From SD8 sp035528475 (GTDB lineage: Archaea; Halobacteriota; Methanomicrobia; Methanomicrobiales; Methanospirillaceae): 64,000 nucleotides of DNA. Under the pieces are notes generated by a model, which did not search any database, had not been told where the DNA came from, and worked only from the letters and a program-made list of their open reading frames with translations. Where the stretch lies: assembly GCA_035528475.1 (NCBI GenBank), contig DATKYO010000115.1, positions 1 through 64,000 of the forward strand, given 5' to 3'. Positions 43,101 to 51,788 of the stretch are shown here, one piece after another (within the stretch, counting starts at the first letter, position 1; each line of letters starts with the position of its first letter). The translations under genes were made by a program, and so were the position numbers.

Positions 43101-43874
43101 AATGCCGGGGCTCTTGATGCCTCCTTCATGGCAGATACACGGTTCGGGTATGCCCCGCTCACGGTGACGTTCCGCGATGCCACCATAGAACCGGCTACCC
43201 GTTGGCAATGGGACTTCGGGGACGGTTCAACTTCTAATGAACGCCACCCTGTTCATACCTACTCACAGCCTGGAAACTACACGGTGAGCCTGACCACCGA
43301 AAACGATCTGGCGAGCGATGTTGAATCCATCGAATCCTATATCACCGTTCTTACTCCTGATTACTCACTCCAGCTTTCACCGGAATGGAACTTTATATCA
43401 GTGCCGAAAAGACTGGCTGATGGAGCCAATACAGCCAGTATATTCAGTAATGTTACCACAAACAGCTATCCCATCTACTATTATGATGCATCCTCTGGAT
43501 TATGGACAAATATGAATGAGAATTCCCCGGTAAATCTCCTTGACGGTATATGGATATATTCAGAGTCAGGTGATACAGTACCGCTCGCATTTGAAAGCGA
43601 TCCGGTTCTGATTCCACCCACAAAGCAACTCTACCCTGGATGGAATGCCATTGGGTTTTCTGATCTGGAGCCACTCTCCGCAAAGTCTACACTGCTCTCT
43701 ATCAGGGATAAATGGACAATTCTGTTTTCTTTTGATGCGGACCAGCAAAGATATCCCCCTTCAATAATTAATGAAGGAAGCGGAAGTCACTGCGATTGTC
43801 TTATGATGACCCCGGGACAGGGATACTGGCTCTTTATGACTGATGATGGGATTCTCCCTGCCATCAGCGCATAA
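40146..43874 (+). CDS. Secreted protein with anthrax PA/binary-toxin B-like N-terminus, lectin-like repeats and PKD domain
   Basis: A 1242-residue exported protein. A signal peptide (residues 1-23, MKSYDICLLLFILVAGM) is followed at 33-48 by the calcium-site motif DTDQDGIPDYLEVNGY. Residues to about 430 keep the order of protective-antigen landmarks: SSDQDPYDDN, DPIVAAYP, a Ser/Thr-rich hairpin region, NSQEWSQAYSEDPDKIATI, and TLTLGEAILRTCG. Three approximately 130-residue repeats (AYVLLVKSERFSSD, AYAILIESDQFSSDQ, ALYLLQLTGSGTSSDQ) resemble beta-sandwich binding domains. A PKD domain (WQWDFGDGSTS) and a GWN-type module (SPEWNFISVP, YPGWNAIGF) close the protein. GGAG 6 nt upstream sets the start. 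Pore formation is inference. Confidence 0.75.
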   Translation: MKSYDICLLLFILVAGMLTLPACAQSPQYPTTDTDQDGIPDYLEVNGYYYDTFNGTFALKPADDPDPYFIKYHYSDWQQQSSDQDPYDDNMETTGANMDPLAHVDGGDDPIVAAYPKMSIFLDESEISPQRDIVISGTKKKTSEDSWRNTFESKFTQSEGYGIVAGFGTGGLFGKFTVHQDLNYQTSSTSVDSTSGVNSQEWSQAYSEDPDKIATIIFYVHLENQGNGAAKGVYTDFNINLGSSHLARVNISSSANDIIKPGGRFPSSTTIVIEKDVYNQNIYLSLDSIRSIETGVPLTIVPISDTFDCDVTRYDAQTQQYVDIGPWDDYYSRIEKVCPLLQVYTASDSHECRVFTPASDQNDQYTMHTLTLGEAILRTCGKLQDNDIFIDGEKVDENWRFYVTNMTAVNETFDANLTVFDIPLYRGSGTNNPDQIIIKSPDADMPIPVVKWANFNPDTMLLQAIAAPGSYQIASMQAEVTLPSQNQTLHVDLTQADPDEPTFSANLSSFMDPQDAYEMSGNVTASDVMNIGSDPFPIAISAVNPEDYLGYVPFSEPKHLISYPFDWNPHQIYIDNNNPFPPDAGAYVLLVKSERFSSDVLQVIIEGLKVDLACSDWTSAGTWGTCTCAAGAHYSPTHSHMIIVPRPADGRNYLAVQNNFGSEHRSQFGGKDYDNPQVSISALGYFRKSGQGDKFSWEYRQLDILHRDKNGNIASTNLDTKISPVVAKNISAYAILIESDQFSSDQNTIIVNGVPTELGTSDTHTAAFHCCGHYPMAENSPIHAHLLFVPADTANPNMLRVSASPNTTYDWHDQKGTNVKTYLIGYFSPDGPSYYRSMYASSTWTTSNQGKAMTMNVNTSTTDGAALYLLQLTGSGTSSDQLQITNSGKSPAFSNLFGQLGISATWGGCPNNNMYINCPGKNGESWVYMPHHGHVGFGFADITGSVEGLFPIRLNITRNQWPMKDQDGTYLIEVLGYFTGITPAPNAGALDASFMADTRFGYAPLTVTFRDATIEPATRWQWDFGDGSTSNERHPVHTYSQPGNYTVSLTTENDLASDVESIESYITVLTPDYSLQLSPEWNFISVPKRLADGANTASIFSNVTTNSYPIYYYDASSGLWTNMNENSPVNLLDGIWIYSESGDTVPLAFESDPVLIPPTKQLYPGWNAIGFSDLEPLSAKSTLLSIRDKWTILFSFDADQQRYPPSIINEGSGSHCDCLMMTPGQGYWLFMTDDGILPAISA

Positions 43875-44124
43875 TTTTTTATTGAAAAATATCAGGATGG
43901 ATATCTCTCAATTCCATGGATTGATTCATCAGGTGAGTCAGGAAAGAAGGTTATATACTCACATTCTTTTTCTTTAGGAACGAGCGTATAATGGATTTTA
44001 GAGATTCGAAATAATCAGGATCTATGTATACATCCGGGTTTACGTATCGAATCGGATTATGTTTTTGTCATAGGTCTGCATACCTTTTCAGAGGTTCCTG
44101 CACAATGAAAATGGAAGGCAATTC

Positions 44125-44757
44125 ATGACATCCCCGCTGCAGATGCTCCTCCTCGGTTTCCTTATCGGGCTTACCGGGGCCCTTGCACCGGGCCCCACAC
44201 TTATCGCCACGATAAATGCCTCACTTAAGGGCGGATGGACTGTGGGACCCAGGGTTACGCTTGGTCATGCCGTGGTGGAGATGTTCATGGTAGTCCTGAT
44301 AGTTATGGGACTTTCCGTGGCGATTGGGGAATATTCAGAAATTATAGCCGGCATTGGGGGTATAGCGCTCGCGGCCTTCGGTATACTTACCCTGCAGGAA
44401 AGCCGCCATGCCAGCATCGAAATATCAGACAATACCACAGTCGGCGGAGGCAGGGGGCCGTTTTTTGCCGGGGTGCTCACAAGCATCTCGAATCCCTATT
44501 TCTGGCTCTGGTGGTTTACCGTGGGAAGTGCACTTTTACTGGGAGCGATTACGGGAGGTATTTTGTCTGCCACGTTTTTTATACTGGGGCACTGGGCTGC
44601 CGACCTGGGATGGCTGACGCTTGTGTCGGCAAGCATTCACAAGGGGAGGTTCTTCCTGGGGGAACGGCAATATCGTGTAATTCTTGGCCTTTGCGGGATA
44701 TTTCTCATATTTTTTGGCGGGTACTTTATCTCGACCATTTGGCTGATTTCATGGTAA
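44125..44757 (+). CDS. LysE-family exporter
   Basis: A 210-residue membrane protein with six helices. The N-terminal LTGALAPGPTLIATINASLKG and the later SISNPYFWLWWFTVGSALLL are typical of LysE/RhtB-type amino-acid exporters. The helices alternate with short loops, and the central loop is glycine-rich. The substrate is unknown. It is a single gene. Confidence 0.9.
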   Translation: MTSPLQMLLLGFLIGLTGALAPGPTLIATINASLKGGWTVGPRVTLGHAVVEMFMVVLIVMGLSVAIGEYSEIIAGIGGIALAAFGILTLQESRHASIEISDNTTVGGGRGPFFAGVLTSISNPYFWLWWFTVGSALLLGAITGGILSATFFILGHWAADLGWLTLVSASIHKGRFFLGERQYRVILGLCGIFLIFFGGYFISTIWLISW

Positions 44758-44878
44758 CCCGGAATCCAAATTAACGAAGGATACGTTCTGGGGAGTGATA
44801 CACACTCATCACATCTTAAAAATGAGCCCCCCCCCGACAATGAGCGGAAAAACCGGAATAATAAGCAGTAAAAAAAGT

Positions 44879-45046
44879 TTAGTACCTGGGACGCCTGTGT
44901 TTGGGCAGGCATTCCCTGCAATACACGGGCCTGTCCTGAGTTGGCTTGAACGGTACTTCGCATTCCTCTCCACAGTCTGAACAGACTACTTTCGTCATTT
45001 CACGGGGACCAGTATTTCTTGGACCACCAAAATTTGATTTATACAT
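44879..45046 (-). CDS. Small CxxC zinc-binding protein, 55 residues
   Basis: A short complete ORF with ATG at 45046 and TAA at 44879. The N-terminus is Gly/Asn/Pro-rich (MYKSNFGGPRNTGPREM), followed by CSDCGEECEVPFKPTQDRP and VYCRECLPKHRRPRY. The two CxxC pairs form a zinc ribbon of the kind seen in small conserved archaeal and bacterial proteins. Its role is unknown, possibly nucleic-acid binding given the basic tail. It is convergent to LysE. Confidence 0.85.
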   Translation of the reverse strand: MYKSNFGGPRNTGPREMTKVVCSDCGEECEVPFKPTQDRPVYCRECLPKHRRPRY

Positions 45047-45234
45047 GGTTCTTACTCAAACAGTCCGAAAACTGTAGTATTAAATGGATGTCTGAACGTA
45101 TAAAGATCTTTATAGTATCATACCTGTGCGAGGACCTTTCCCCATTTTCCTTTATCCGGGAAGCGGTTCAAAAAAATGTGGCATTCACCAAAAGTTTTCC
45201 CCACGAAAAACCAGGGTATATTTTTTGGAATGTA

Positions 45235-45459
45235 CTATGGTTTTTTCATCTGCACCAGATGACGGTTCTCGTTTGATGATTCATATCGAACGTCATATCC
45301 CTGTCGCGAAAACGGCGTACAGGTATTATCCACCTGTTCCCTGGTGGCATAGAAGGATATTGAATTGCCGGAAGGAAGTTTATTCAGAGTTATTTTCAAT
45401 TTTATCATGAGATTTGTGCAGGTCAAATCAGTAAAATCTTGAATTTCCGTTGAATTCAT
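45235..45459 (-). CDS. TusA-like sulfur carrier with altered active-site motif
   Basis: A 74-residue protein with the TusA/SirA fold pattern: IQDFTDLTCTNLMIKLKITL, LPSGNSISFYATREQVD, and GYDVRYESSNENRHLVQMKK. TusA carriers hold a persulfide on the cysteine of a Cys-Pro motif; here the cysteine stays (residue 14) but proline is replaced by threonine. It is the last gene of the YedE-YedE-DsrE operon, 15 nt after the DsrE-like gene. That context supports sulfur or selenium trafficking. Confidence 0.72.
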   Translation of the reverse strand: MNSTEIQDFTDLTCTNLMIKLKITLNKLPSGNSISFYATREQVDNTCTPFSRQGYDVRYESSNENRHLVQMKKP

Positions 45460-45474
45460 AAAAAGCCTCCAATA

Positions 45475-46713
45475 TCAATAAAATATCACTCTTGAATAGG
45501 GATTTTCATTCTCCCCTGAGCTTTTCCAAATTCTCTCTCCAAGCTCTCGACTGTCGATAATCTCTACCATGGAAAGGCTCTCTGCAACTTCAATCCCCCT
45601 CTCATCAAGCGATGGCGAGAACGCACAATAGTGGAGCTCCGGAATATCAGCAGTAGCCATGACCATCTCCTGTATGTTAAACACCCTTTCACCCGGGCGC
45701 ACCTCGTGATCACCGCAGAGCGAATGCACTCCCTGCTCAATGAAAATTATATGAGTCTCTATGCCATCCATCGCAGCAGCTACTGCCATTGAAATCCCTC
45801 CAAATGTCCATTCGGTGGTGTATGGCGGATTTGTGAGGAATATCAACAATCTTGGAGGACTGTTTTTTTCAGCAATCCCCCCCGATTCATGCAGTACTCC
45901 ACCGCACATGTGCGAAAGAATCGGGTGGTTGCCCAAAAACCTCTCCAGAATTTCCTTCAGCGGGCGAATGGTAACCGAATCAATATATGACCACGATTCA
46001 CACCCCCCTGTTTCCGCATTCCTGACATAATATCCTCTGGCGGTAGCGCACCGCGAACAGGCAGAAAACCAGGACGCCCTGCCCGATCTTTTTGCACTTG
46101 CAGCCAGAGCGGTTATTCCATCCCCTATGTTTTCAAATTCGGATGGACGCTGCTCAATATGCCCCGAATGGACTCCATCAAGATATGCATACAGCTCAGG
46201 ATCTAGATCATGGATTACCGCGGATTTCAGGAATTTGAGCATATATACTGGAGTACGGCTCATATATGGTGAATTACAGAGCAGAAATGCGGCTTTTTCC
46301 GGCGAATTCCAGTTCTGTTTCAGGTCTGACACTATCAGGTTCCAGAATCCATCCTTCCCGGGGGCATCATTGTCGTCTGTGATGAAGACCGCGGGCAAGG
46401 CATCAGTAACCAACCCTTTAAGCCCATGCAGGCATAATTCGTCGCCGTCTGCATAGATTACCACTCCCTGTTTTTCTGAAAGTGATTTCCAAATCCCTTG
46501 CGTCCTTCTGTCAATGAGGCTCATCAGGGCCTCTCCCGTGAGAAAAATGGCACATGCGGGCGATCCGGATGACCCCTTTACAGGTTCAGGTTTCGGGGCA
46601 GGATATGCAGCCTCCAGGCATTCAGACAGCCAGTGGAGTCGTTCATCTGAAATTTCTTCACAGAAAAGGAAAAAAGCCGGATTTCTCCCTGAATTTGTTC
46701 CCTCCTGATTCAT
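45475..46713 (-). CDS. Multi-domain DsrE-family protein
   Basis: A 412-residue protein apparently built from several DsrE/TusBCD-like alpha/beta units. The clearest is the C-terminal part: LLIFLTNPPYTTEWTFGGIS, MDGIETHIIFIEQGVHSLCG, VFNIQEMV. The N-terminal 110 residues (PAFFLFCEEISDERLHWLSE; VVIYADGDELCLHGL) look like a second such unit. A middle region carries CSRCATARGYYVRN. DsrE proteins pass sulfur between carriers. The start at 46713 is set by GGAGG 6 nt upstream; it lies 2 nt after the YedE stop. It probably accepts sulfur from the membrane YedE pair and hands it to the TusA-like carrier. Confidence 0.75.
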   Translation of the reverse strand: MNQEGTNSGRNPAFFLFCEEISDERLHWLSECLEAAYPAPKPEPVKGSSGSPACAIFLTGEALMSLIDRRTQGIWKSLSEKQGVVIYADGDELCLHGLKGLVTDALPAVFITDDNDAPGKDGFWNLIVSDLKQNWNSPEKAAFLLCNSPYMSRTPVYMLKFLKSAVIHDLDPELYAYLDGVHSGHIEQRPSEFENIGDGITALAASAKRSGRASWFSACSRCATARGYYVRNAETGGCESWSYIDSVTIRPLKEILERFLGNHPILSHMCGGVLHESGGIAEKNSPPRLLIFLTNPPYTTEWTFGGISMAVAAAMDGIETHIIFIEQGVHSLCGDHEVRPGERVFNIQEMVMATADIPELHYCAFSPSLDERGIEVAESLSMVEIIDSRELGERIWKSSGENENPYSRVIFY

Positions 46714-46715
46714 GG

Positions 46716-47240
46716 TCATCCTCCGAACCCGAGCGCTTTCATCATTGCAACGACCCATCCCGATACTACTGCGGCAAAGAGAATCGAGCCCACGCACATG
46801 CCAACAAAAAACATTGCAGCCTTGTAATTGCCCTCCGATGCCATGACGGTCTGGCGAATAGGGCACCCTCCAAGAAATACGCAGATGAGCCCCACAAAAA
46901 AACCTGGAATAATCGCGAAAATCAGGTATGCGGCAAAATTCAATCCGCCGGGAGCACCGGGAATGGGAGTGGATAACCCGGTAGTAAATGCCCAGAAGAA
47001 ATGTTCCATGGCCTGGGGAGTGATCAACCAGAAGAGGAGATAGCCGGCGAACGAAGCCACAATAAGGGTCAGATATCCTGAAAGCAGCCGAGTATGCCTG
47101 AAAAGAACCCAGTCGCGAAACCCGCCGATAGAGCAGTAGCCTGATCGTTGTGCCAGATATCCGATCAGCAGGCCCAGCATCAGGGTTACCAGGGGCACTG
47201 CATAAATTGCAACCTCTTTTGTAAGGATTCCCGTTGCCAT
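46716..47240 (-). CDS. YeeE/YedE-family half-size sulfur transporter
   Basis: A 174-residue membrane protein with four helices. The conserved cysteines lie in SGYCSIGGFRDWVL and FLGGCPIRQTVMASEGN. In the thiosulfate transporter YeeE (TsuA) such cysteines relay the substrate through the pore. Full-length YeeE has about 350 residues, so this gene encodes one half; the partner is the preceding gene. The starts and stops overlap by one base. The substrate could be thiosulfate or a selenium species. Confidence 0.87.
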   Translation of the reverse strand: MATGILTKEVAIYAVPLVTLMLGLLIGYLAQRSGYCSIGGFRDWVLFRHTRLLSGYLTLIVASFAGYLLFWLITPQAMEHFFWAFTTGLSTPIPGAPGGLNFAAYLIFAIIPGFFVGLICVFLGGCPIRQTVMASEGNYKAAMFFVGMCVGSILFAAVVSGWVVAMMKALGFGG

Positions 47241-47773
47241 CAGTCTTCCTCCGATTCGGCGCGTTTCAGCATCAACAGTGTTCCTGCAATTACTCCGGCG
47301 GCCATTGCAATAATGAATGCAAGGGCGGTGAAATCACCATAGCCTGTTCTCAATGCGGCACGGTAGGGGCATCCACCAAAGATCATTGCAAGTTGAAGCA
47401 CTACCACTCCGGCTAAGAAATAGATCAGATACGCTCGAAAATCTCCCTTCTTGACCCGGTGTTCGTTGTGCACCTTTGCAGCAACAAATCCTCCGATGAG
47501 CACCCCTGCGACACTCATAACAGGAAGGATTGCATTCCTGGATATCGGGGCCAGGGCAAGGTTGCTGTTTGTGATGATATTTACTAATCCGTTCACCAGA
47601 TCGCGGGTGTGGCAGGCGACGCAGAACCCGTATGCTTCGGGTGCACCTGCGCTGATGAGGAGTGCCTGGGAAAAAGCGGCGAGAATTCCTATCAAAGCTC
47701 CCAAAAAAGCGGGATGCCGCATTAAATATGATAGAGTGATTCGGGTATTCTCTGTATTCGATATACTTGACAT
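47240..47773 (-). CDS. YeeE/YedE-family half-size sulfur transporter
   Basis: A 177-residue membrane protein, the first gene of the operon. Four helices; conserved cysteines in YGFCVACHTRDLVNGL and IFGGCPYRAALRTGYGD. Together with the next gene it equals one YeeE/TsuA unit split into two polypeptides. The GGCPxR motif occurs once in each half, in line with an internal duplication origin. Confidence 0.87.
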   Translation of the reverse strand: MSSISNTENTRITLSYLMRHPAFLGALIGILAAFSQALLISAGAPEAYGFCVACHTRDLVNGLVNIITNSNLALAPISRNAILPVMSVAGVLIGGFVAAKVHNEHRVKKGDFRAYLIYFLAGVVVLQLAMIFGGCPYRAALRTGYGDFTALAFIIAMAAGVIAGTLLMLKRAESEED

Positions 47774-47893
47774 TCCTTAATTATGTGAATGGCTTGAACT
47801 ATCTAACTTTTGAAATTCAGCAAGGTTATCGCCCATATGAGCAATTTACAGAGTTATTCAGGCGAAACAAATTCCTAATTATAATCGCCGTGT

Positions 47894-50446
47894 TCATCCC
47901 TGGACAACGAGCCTTCTGGCATTGTATAACTTGAACAGATCAAACCAGATGACGCTCATCAGTCCTGCGAGTATACAGATAAGGATATCTGCCGGCATGA
48001 CCGGTGAAAATTTGAATACTGCCTGCAAAGCCGGTACAGTCAATATTGCGGCAAGGAAGAATAATGTCCCCCCAATCACCCACCAGAATGCTTTGTTCGG
48101 TCTTCGAAGGGTTGATACGATGTTCTGTGTCCAGGACCGGTTTGCGCATATGAGGGCAAGGTTGGCCACCACTATGGTCACGAACGTGAGGGTGCGGGTT
48201 TCGTTTTCTCCAAGTCCCCTAAAACCTGATGAAAGGAAAATGACCAGAACAAATCCCAGGACTACTAATCCCTGTAACAGCGCAAGCGTAACTGTTCTCC
48301 GGTCCAGGATCATCTCATCAGTTTTTCTTGGTGGTCTTTTCATGATGTCCTCTTCTTCGCGTTCCGTTTCAAAAACTACCGAACATGCAGGGTCGATGAT
48401 CAGCTCAAGAAATACGATATGCACGGGCAGGAGAATAAGAGGCCAGCCGAACAAGACAGGTAAAATCGATATTCCCGCAATCGGGACGTGTACGGAGAGA
48501 ATATACGCCATGGCTTTTTTGAGGTTCTGGTATATCCTTCGCCCCATGCGCACTGCAGCAACGATAGATGCGAAATTGTCATCAAGCAGGACAAGTGAAG
48601 ATGCTTCCCTGGCGACATCAGTCCCCCTTCCTCCCATAGCAATACCTATATGTGCCGATTTCAATGCCGGCGCATCATTCACCCCGTCTCCGGTCATGGC
48701 CACTACATCCCCGTTTGCCTTCAGGGCATCGACGATTCTCAGCTTTTCTTCGGGAATAACTCGGGCAAAAATATTGATAAGAGGTATCTTTTCTGCAAGT
48801 TCCAGGTCCTCCATGCCATCCAGCTCTTTCCCTGTGATGACGTGCTCCACGTCTGCAAGCCCAATCTCTCTTCCTATATGCCGTGCTGTTGCAGGGTAGT
48901 CACCGGTTATCATGACCACCCGAATTCCCGCATCATAACATACACTGATAGCTGAAGCCGCATCAGGGCGAACCGGGTCAGCAAACCCGATGAATCCCAG
49001 GAATGAAAAAGCGAAGTCATGCTGCCCGTCCGGCAACTCGGGCTTGCGGAAATAGGCCTTGGCCACTCCGATTACCCGGAGTCCATCCGCAGCCATACTT
49101 TCGATCTCTTCTTTGAGTGTTGCTTTTTGTTCCACGTCGAGATGGCACAGGTCAATAATGGCCTCAGGGGCACCTTTGGCAGCGATAATATACTCGTCTC
49201 CTGCCTTTGACCGCCAGACGTTTGACATGGCTAAAAGTTCCCTGGAGAGCGGATATTCCACCATCAACTCCCAGTCCTCATGGAGGTGCTCGGTTCCCGA
49301 GAGGTCATCGCACCCCATCTGCAGAAGTGCCTTTTCCATGGGATCAAACGGGTCTTTCTTACTGGAAAGAATTGCAAACTCCAGTAATTCGTGGAACGGC
49401 TCCGGCAGGAAAGACTTTTTATGCGGATCGCAATTATGAGACAGCCCTGCCGCATTCACACGTGCAACCGACATTCGGTTCTGGGTAAGGGTCCCGGTTT
49501 TATCTACGGCAAGCACTGTGGCTGATCCAAGTGTTTCGATTGCTGGTACATGTCTTGTCAATACGCTGTGGCGGGACAGCCTCCAGGCACCGAGTGCCAG
49601 GAAGACGGTGAGCACGACGGGGAACTCCTCGGGGAGTATGGCCATTGCCAGTGTAATCCCAGCCAGGAACCCGCCAAGCCAGTCCGCACGCGAGACACCG
49701 TAGACAATGACCACTATTGCACAGAGAAGGAGGCCTATAAGCGCAATCCGCCGGACGATTTGGGAGGTCTCCTTATGAAGCCGGGTCTCTTCGCGGTTGA
49801 CGGACTGCAACGCAATGCCAATCCTGCCCATCTCGGTATGGATCCCGGTAGCAACTACCTCTGCAACACCCTGCCCCTGGACCATAAGTGTCCCGGAATA
49901 CAGCCAGGGTTGATCATCGCCACCTGGTTTTCCTTTACACAGGTCATCTCCGGGGAGTTTTCGTACCGGGACCGATTCTCCGGTAAGGAGCGATTCGTCG
50001 ACAGATACGTTTATCGAGGAGAGAAGGCAGGCATCTGCTGCAATCCGGTCTCCTTCGCTGACAAGCATGAGATCGCCCCTGACCACGTCCCGGCCGGCAA
50101 TCCTTGCGTGAACACCGTCCCTGATGACCAGCGCACGTGGACTTGCAAGGTTCCTGAGAGCATCCAGTGCCTTTTCAGTCTTCTGTTCCTGGTACACGGT
50201 AATACCGATAATGACAAAGACAAAAAAGAGGAGAATTATTCCTTCTTCCACATCGCCGAGGATGAAATATATGCTTCCGGCTGCCACCAGGAGAAGGAAC
50301 ATGGGCTCGCGGATTACTTCCCCGATTATCGCGAAGATGTTCCGCCTCTCTGCCGAGGGCAGATCATTATACCCTTCATCCCGAAGGCGCTTCTCTGCCT
50401 CTTTTTGTGAGAGGCCGGTAAATGAACCAATATCCAGTGGCAACAT
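47894..50446 (-). CDS. P-type cation-transporting ATPase (P2-type)
   Basis: An 850-residue pump. The N-terminal cation-ATPase domain is FTGLSQKEAEKRLRDEGYN. The actuator motif is LTGESVPV, helix 4 carries the ion site AILPEEFPVVLTVF, the phosphorylated aspartate is in DKTGTLTQ, and the hinge is TGDGVNDAPALKSAHIG. Six C-terminal helices follow. The PEEFP ion site fits calcium- or manganese-like P2 pumps rather than heavy-metal P1B pumps, and no metal-binding N-terminal domain exists. The start at 50446 has CGGGA upstream. Confidence 0.92.
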   Translation of the reverse strand: MLPLDIGSFTGLSQKEAEKRLRDEGYNDLPSAERRNIFAIIGEVIREPMFLLLVAAGSIYFILGDVEEGIILLFFVFVIIGITVYQEQKTEKALDALRNLASPRALVIRDGVHARIAGRDVVRGDLMLVSEGDRIAADACLLSSINVSVDESLLTGESVPVRKLPGDDLCKGKPGGDDQPWLYSGTLMVQGQGVAEVVATGIHTEMGRIGIALQSVNREETRLHKETSQIVRRIALIGLLLCAIVVIVYGVSRADWLGGFLAGITLAMAILPEEFPVVLTVFLALGAWRLSRHSVLTRHVPAIETLGSATVLAVDKTGTLTQNRMSVARVNAAGLSHNCDPHKKSFLPEPFHELLEFAILSSKKDPFDPMEKALLQMGCDDLSGTEHLHEDWELMVEYPLSRELLAMSNVWRSKAGDEYIIAAKGAPEAIIDLCHLDVEQKATLKEEIESMAADGLRVIGVAKAYFRKPELPDGQHDFAFSFLGFIGFADPVRPDAASAISVCYDAGIRVVMITGDYPATARHIGREIGLADVEHVITGKELDGMEDLELAEKIPLINIFARVIPEEKLRIVDALKANGDVVAMTGDGVNDAPALKSAHIGIAMGGRGTDVAREASSLVLLDDNFASIVAAVRMGRRIYQNLKKAMAYILSVHVPIAGISILPVLFGWPLILLPVHIVFLELIIDPACSVVFETEREEEDIMKRPPRKTDEMILDRRTVTLALLQGLVVLGFVLVIFLSSGFRGLGENETRTLTFVTIVVANLALICANRSWTQNIVSTLRRPNKAFWWVIGGTLFFLAAILTVPALQAVFKFSPVMPADILICILAGLMSVIWFDLFKLYNARRLVVQG

Positions 50447-50567
50447 AGAATCCCGGGTCCGGTAAATTAGGGATATTCGCATTTACCCCCTAAAGGGTTG
50501 CCGGTCTCCTGTGTGGCAAATCACTCGTCTGGCTGCTTCCTCTACTTCATGCATATAAAAAGGAATG

Positions 50568-51788
50568 TTATTCTGACCTGAGTGCCTCGATCGGGTCAAG
50601 ATTGGATGCTCTCCATGCAGGATACACCCCCGAAATGACACAGATGATTACTCCGACAAGCATTGCAAAGGGAACGTACACGATACTTCCAGGAGAGAAG
50701 AAAAAGTCCGTGCTCCCGACCATGGCCAGGACGATTACATACCCGATAGCAACACTGAGTAATGCTCCGATCGTTGCCCCAATGAACCCGAGAATTGCGG
50801 CTTCATAGATGAACATCTTCCTCACCTCCAGCCTCTGTGTGCCGATACTTCTCAATATGCCAATCTCCCTGATACGTTCCGTCACCGACATCATCATCAC
50901 ATTGAATATAGATACTGCGGCAACAAGAAGTGAAATTCCTGCAATCGCCATTACAAAAGTGGTCATCGTTCCCAGTGTGGATGTGATGCTCTCCAGCATC
51001 CGGCTGCTGTCCTGGACTGTTACTTCCTCCTCTTTTCGGTTCAGCTGATCTGTTATTTCCGTGCTCACAGCCTCTGCATCATTGATATCATCAAGAACAA
51101 CATTGACCTGGTTGTATTCGCCTTCTCCGCCGAACATTCCGGAAAATAACTTTTCGCTGCCGATAATGGCCGAGTCGGTATTCAGATCCATAGACATTCC
51201 CCGTTCTTCAAGGATACCCACAACCCGTACGGTTGTGGAATCTCCCTCGTCCGGATCCCCGATATCAATCTTACTACCGGTTTTCAGGTCGAAACGTTCG
51301 GCAAGTGTCGGGCCGACCACCACAGAGCTGGTGCTCTTTGGATATGCTCCATCCTGAAGGGGGAGGATGTCCGGTATTACTGAAGTATCAAGACCATATA
51401 TTGTCGCCCTTCCCGTCTTCGACCCTATTTCGATGGTGTCGGATTCCGAATGGACCGCATACACCGTCCCGTATTTTGCGGCAATCCGTTCGATGTCATT
51501 AAACTGCGATTCACTCAGAAATTCGTCGTCATTACCGGATGAACTTCCGCCACCCCCATGGAGGCCCATCATCCTTCCTCCTCCAACGGGATAGGGCGTC
51601 ACGACCAGGATGTTTCCCATCTCAGAAAGCTCCTCTGTCACAGAGAGCGTCATATTTGCACCCATCATGCCCATTGTGGCGATGGCCACCACGCCTATCA
51701 CAATTCCAAGTGCAGCAAGAACCGAACGGAGGAAGTGCAGACGGATGCTCCTGACGGAGAGCTGAAAGATGATGTCTTTTATGATCAT
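50568..51788 (-). CDS. MacB/FtsX-type ABC transporter permease
   Basis: A 406-residue permease: one helix at the N-terminus (RSVLAALGIVIGVVAIATMG), a large extracellular domain (residues about 45-275) with GSKTGRATIYGLDTS, and three C-terminal helices including VTERIREIGILRSIGTQRLEV. A Gly/Ser loop (GGGSSSGNDDE) sits in the outer domain. It forms an exporter or mechanotransducer with the ATPase whose gene overlaps it by 4 nt. MacB-like systems export peptides or act on lipoproteins. Confidence 0.9.
   Translation of the reverse strand: MIIKDIIFQLSVRSIRLHFLRSVLAALGIVIGVVAIATMGMMGANMTLSVTEELSEMGNILVVTPYPVGGGRMMGLHGGGGSSSGNDDEFLSESQFNDIERIAAKYGTVYAVHSESDTIEIGSKTGRATIYGLDTSVIPDILPLQDGAYPKSTSSVVVGPTLAERFDLKTGSKIDIGDPDEGDSTTVRVVGILEERGMSMDLNTDSAIIGSEKLFSGMFGGEGEYNQVNVVLDDINDAEAVSTEITDQLNRKEEEVTVQDSSRMLESITSTLGTMTTFVMAIAGISLLVAAVSIFNVMMMSVTERIREIGILRSIGTQRLEVRKMFIYEAAILGFIGATIGALLSVAIGYVIVLAMVGSTDFFFSPGSIVYVPFAMLVGVIICVISGVYPAWRASNLDPIEALRSE

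Noticed and set aside
46716..47773. Frameshift splitting a single YeeE gene
   Set aside because: Each half has its own start, they join by a one-base TGATG overlap, and each carries a complete set of helices with its own GGCPxR motif. Two real subunits are the better reading.
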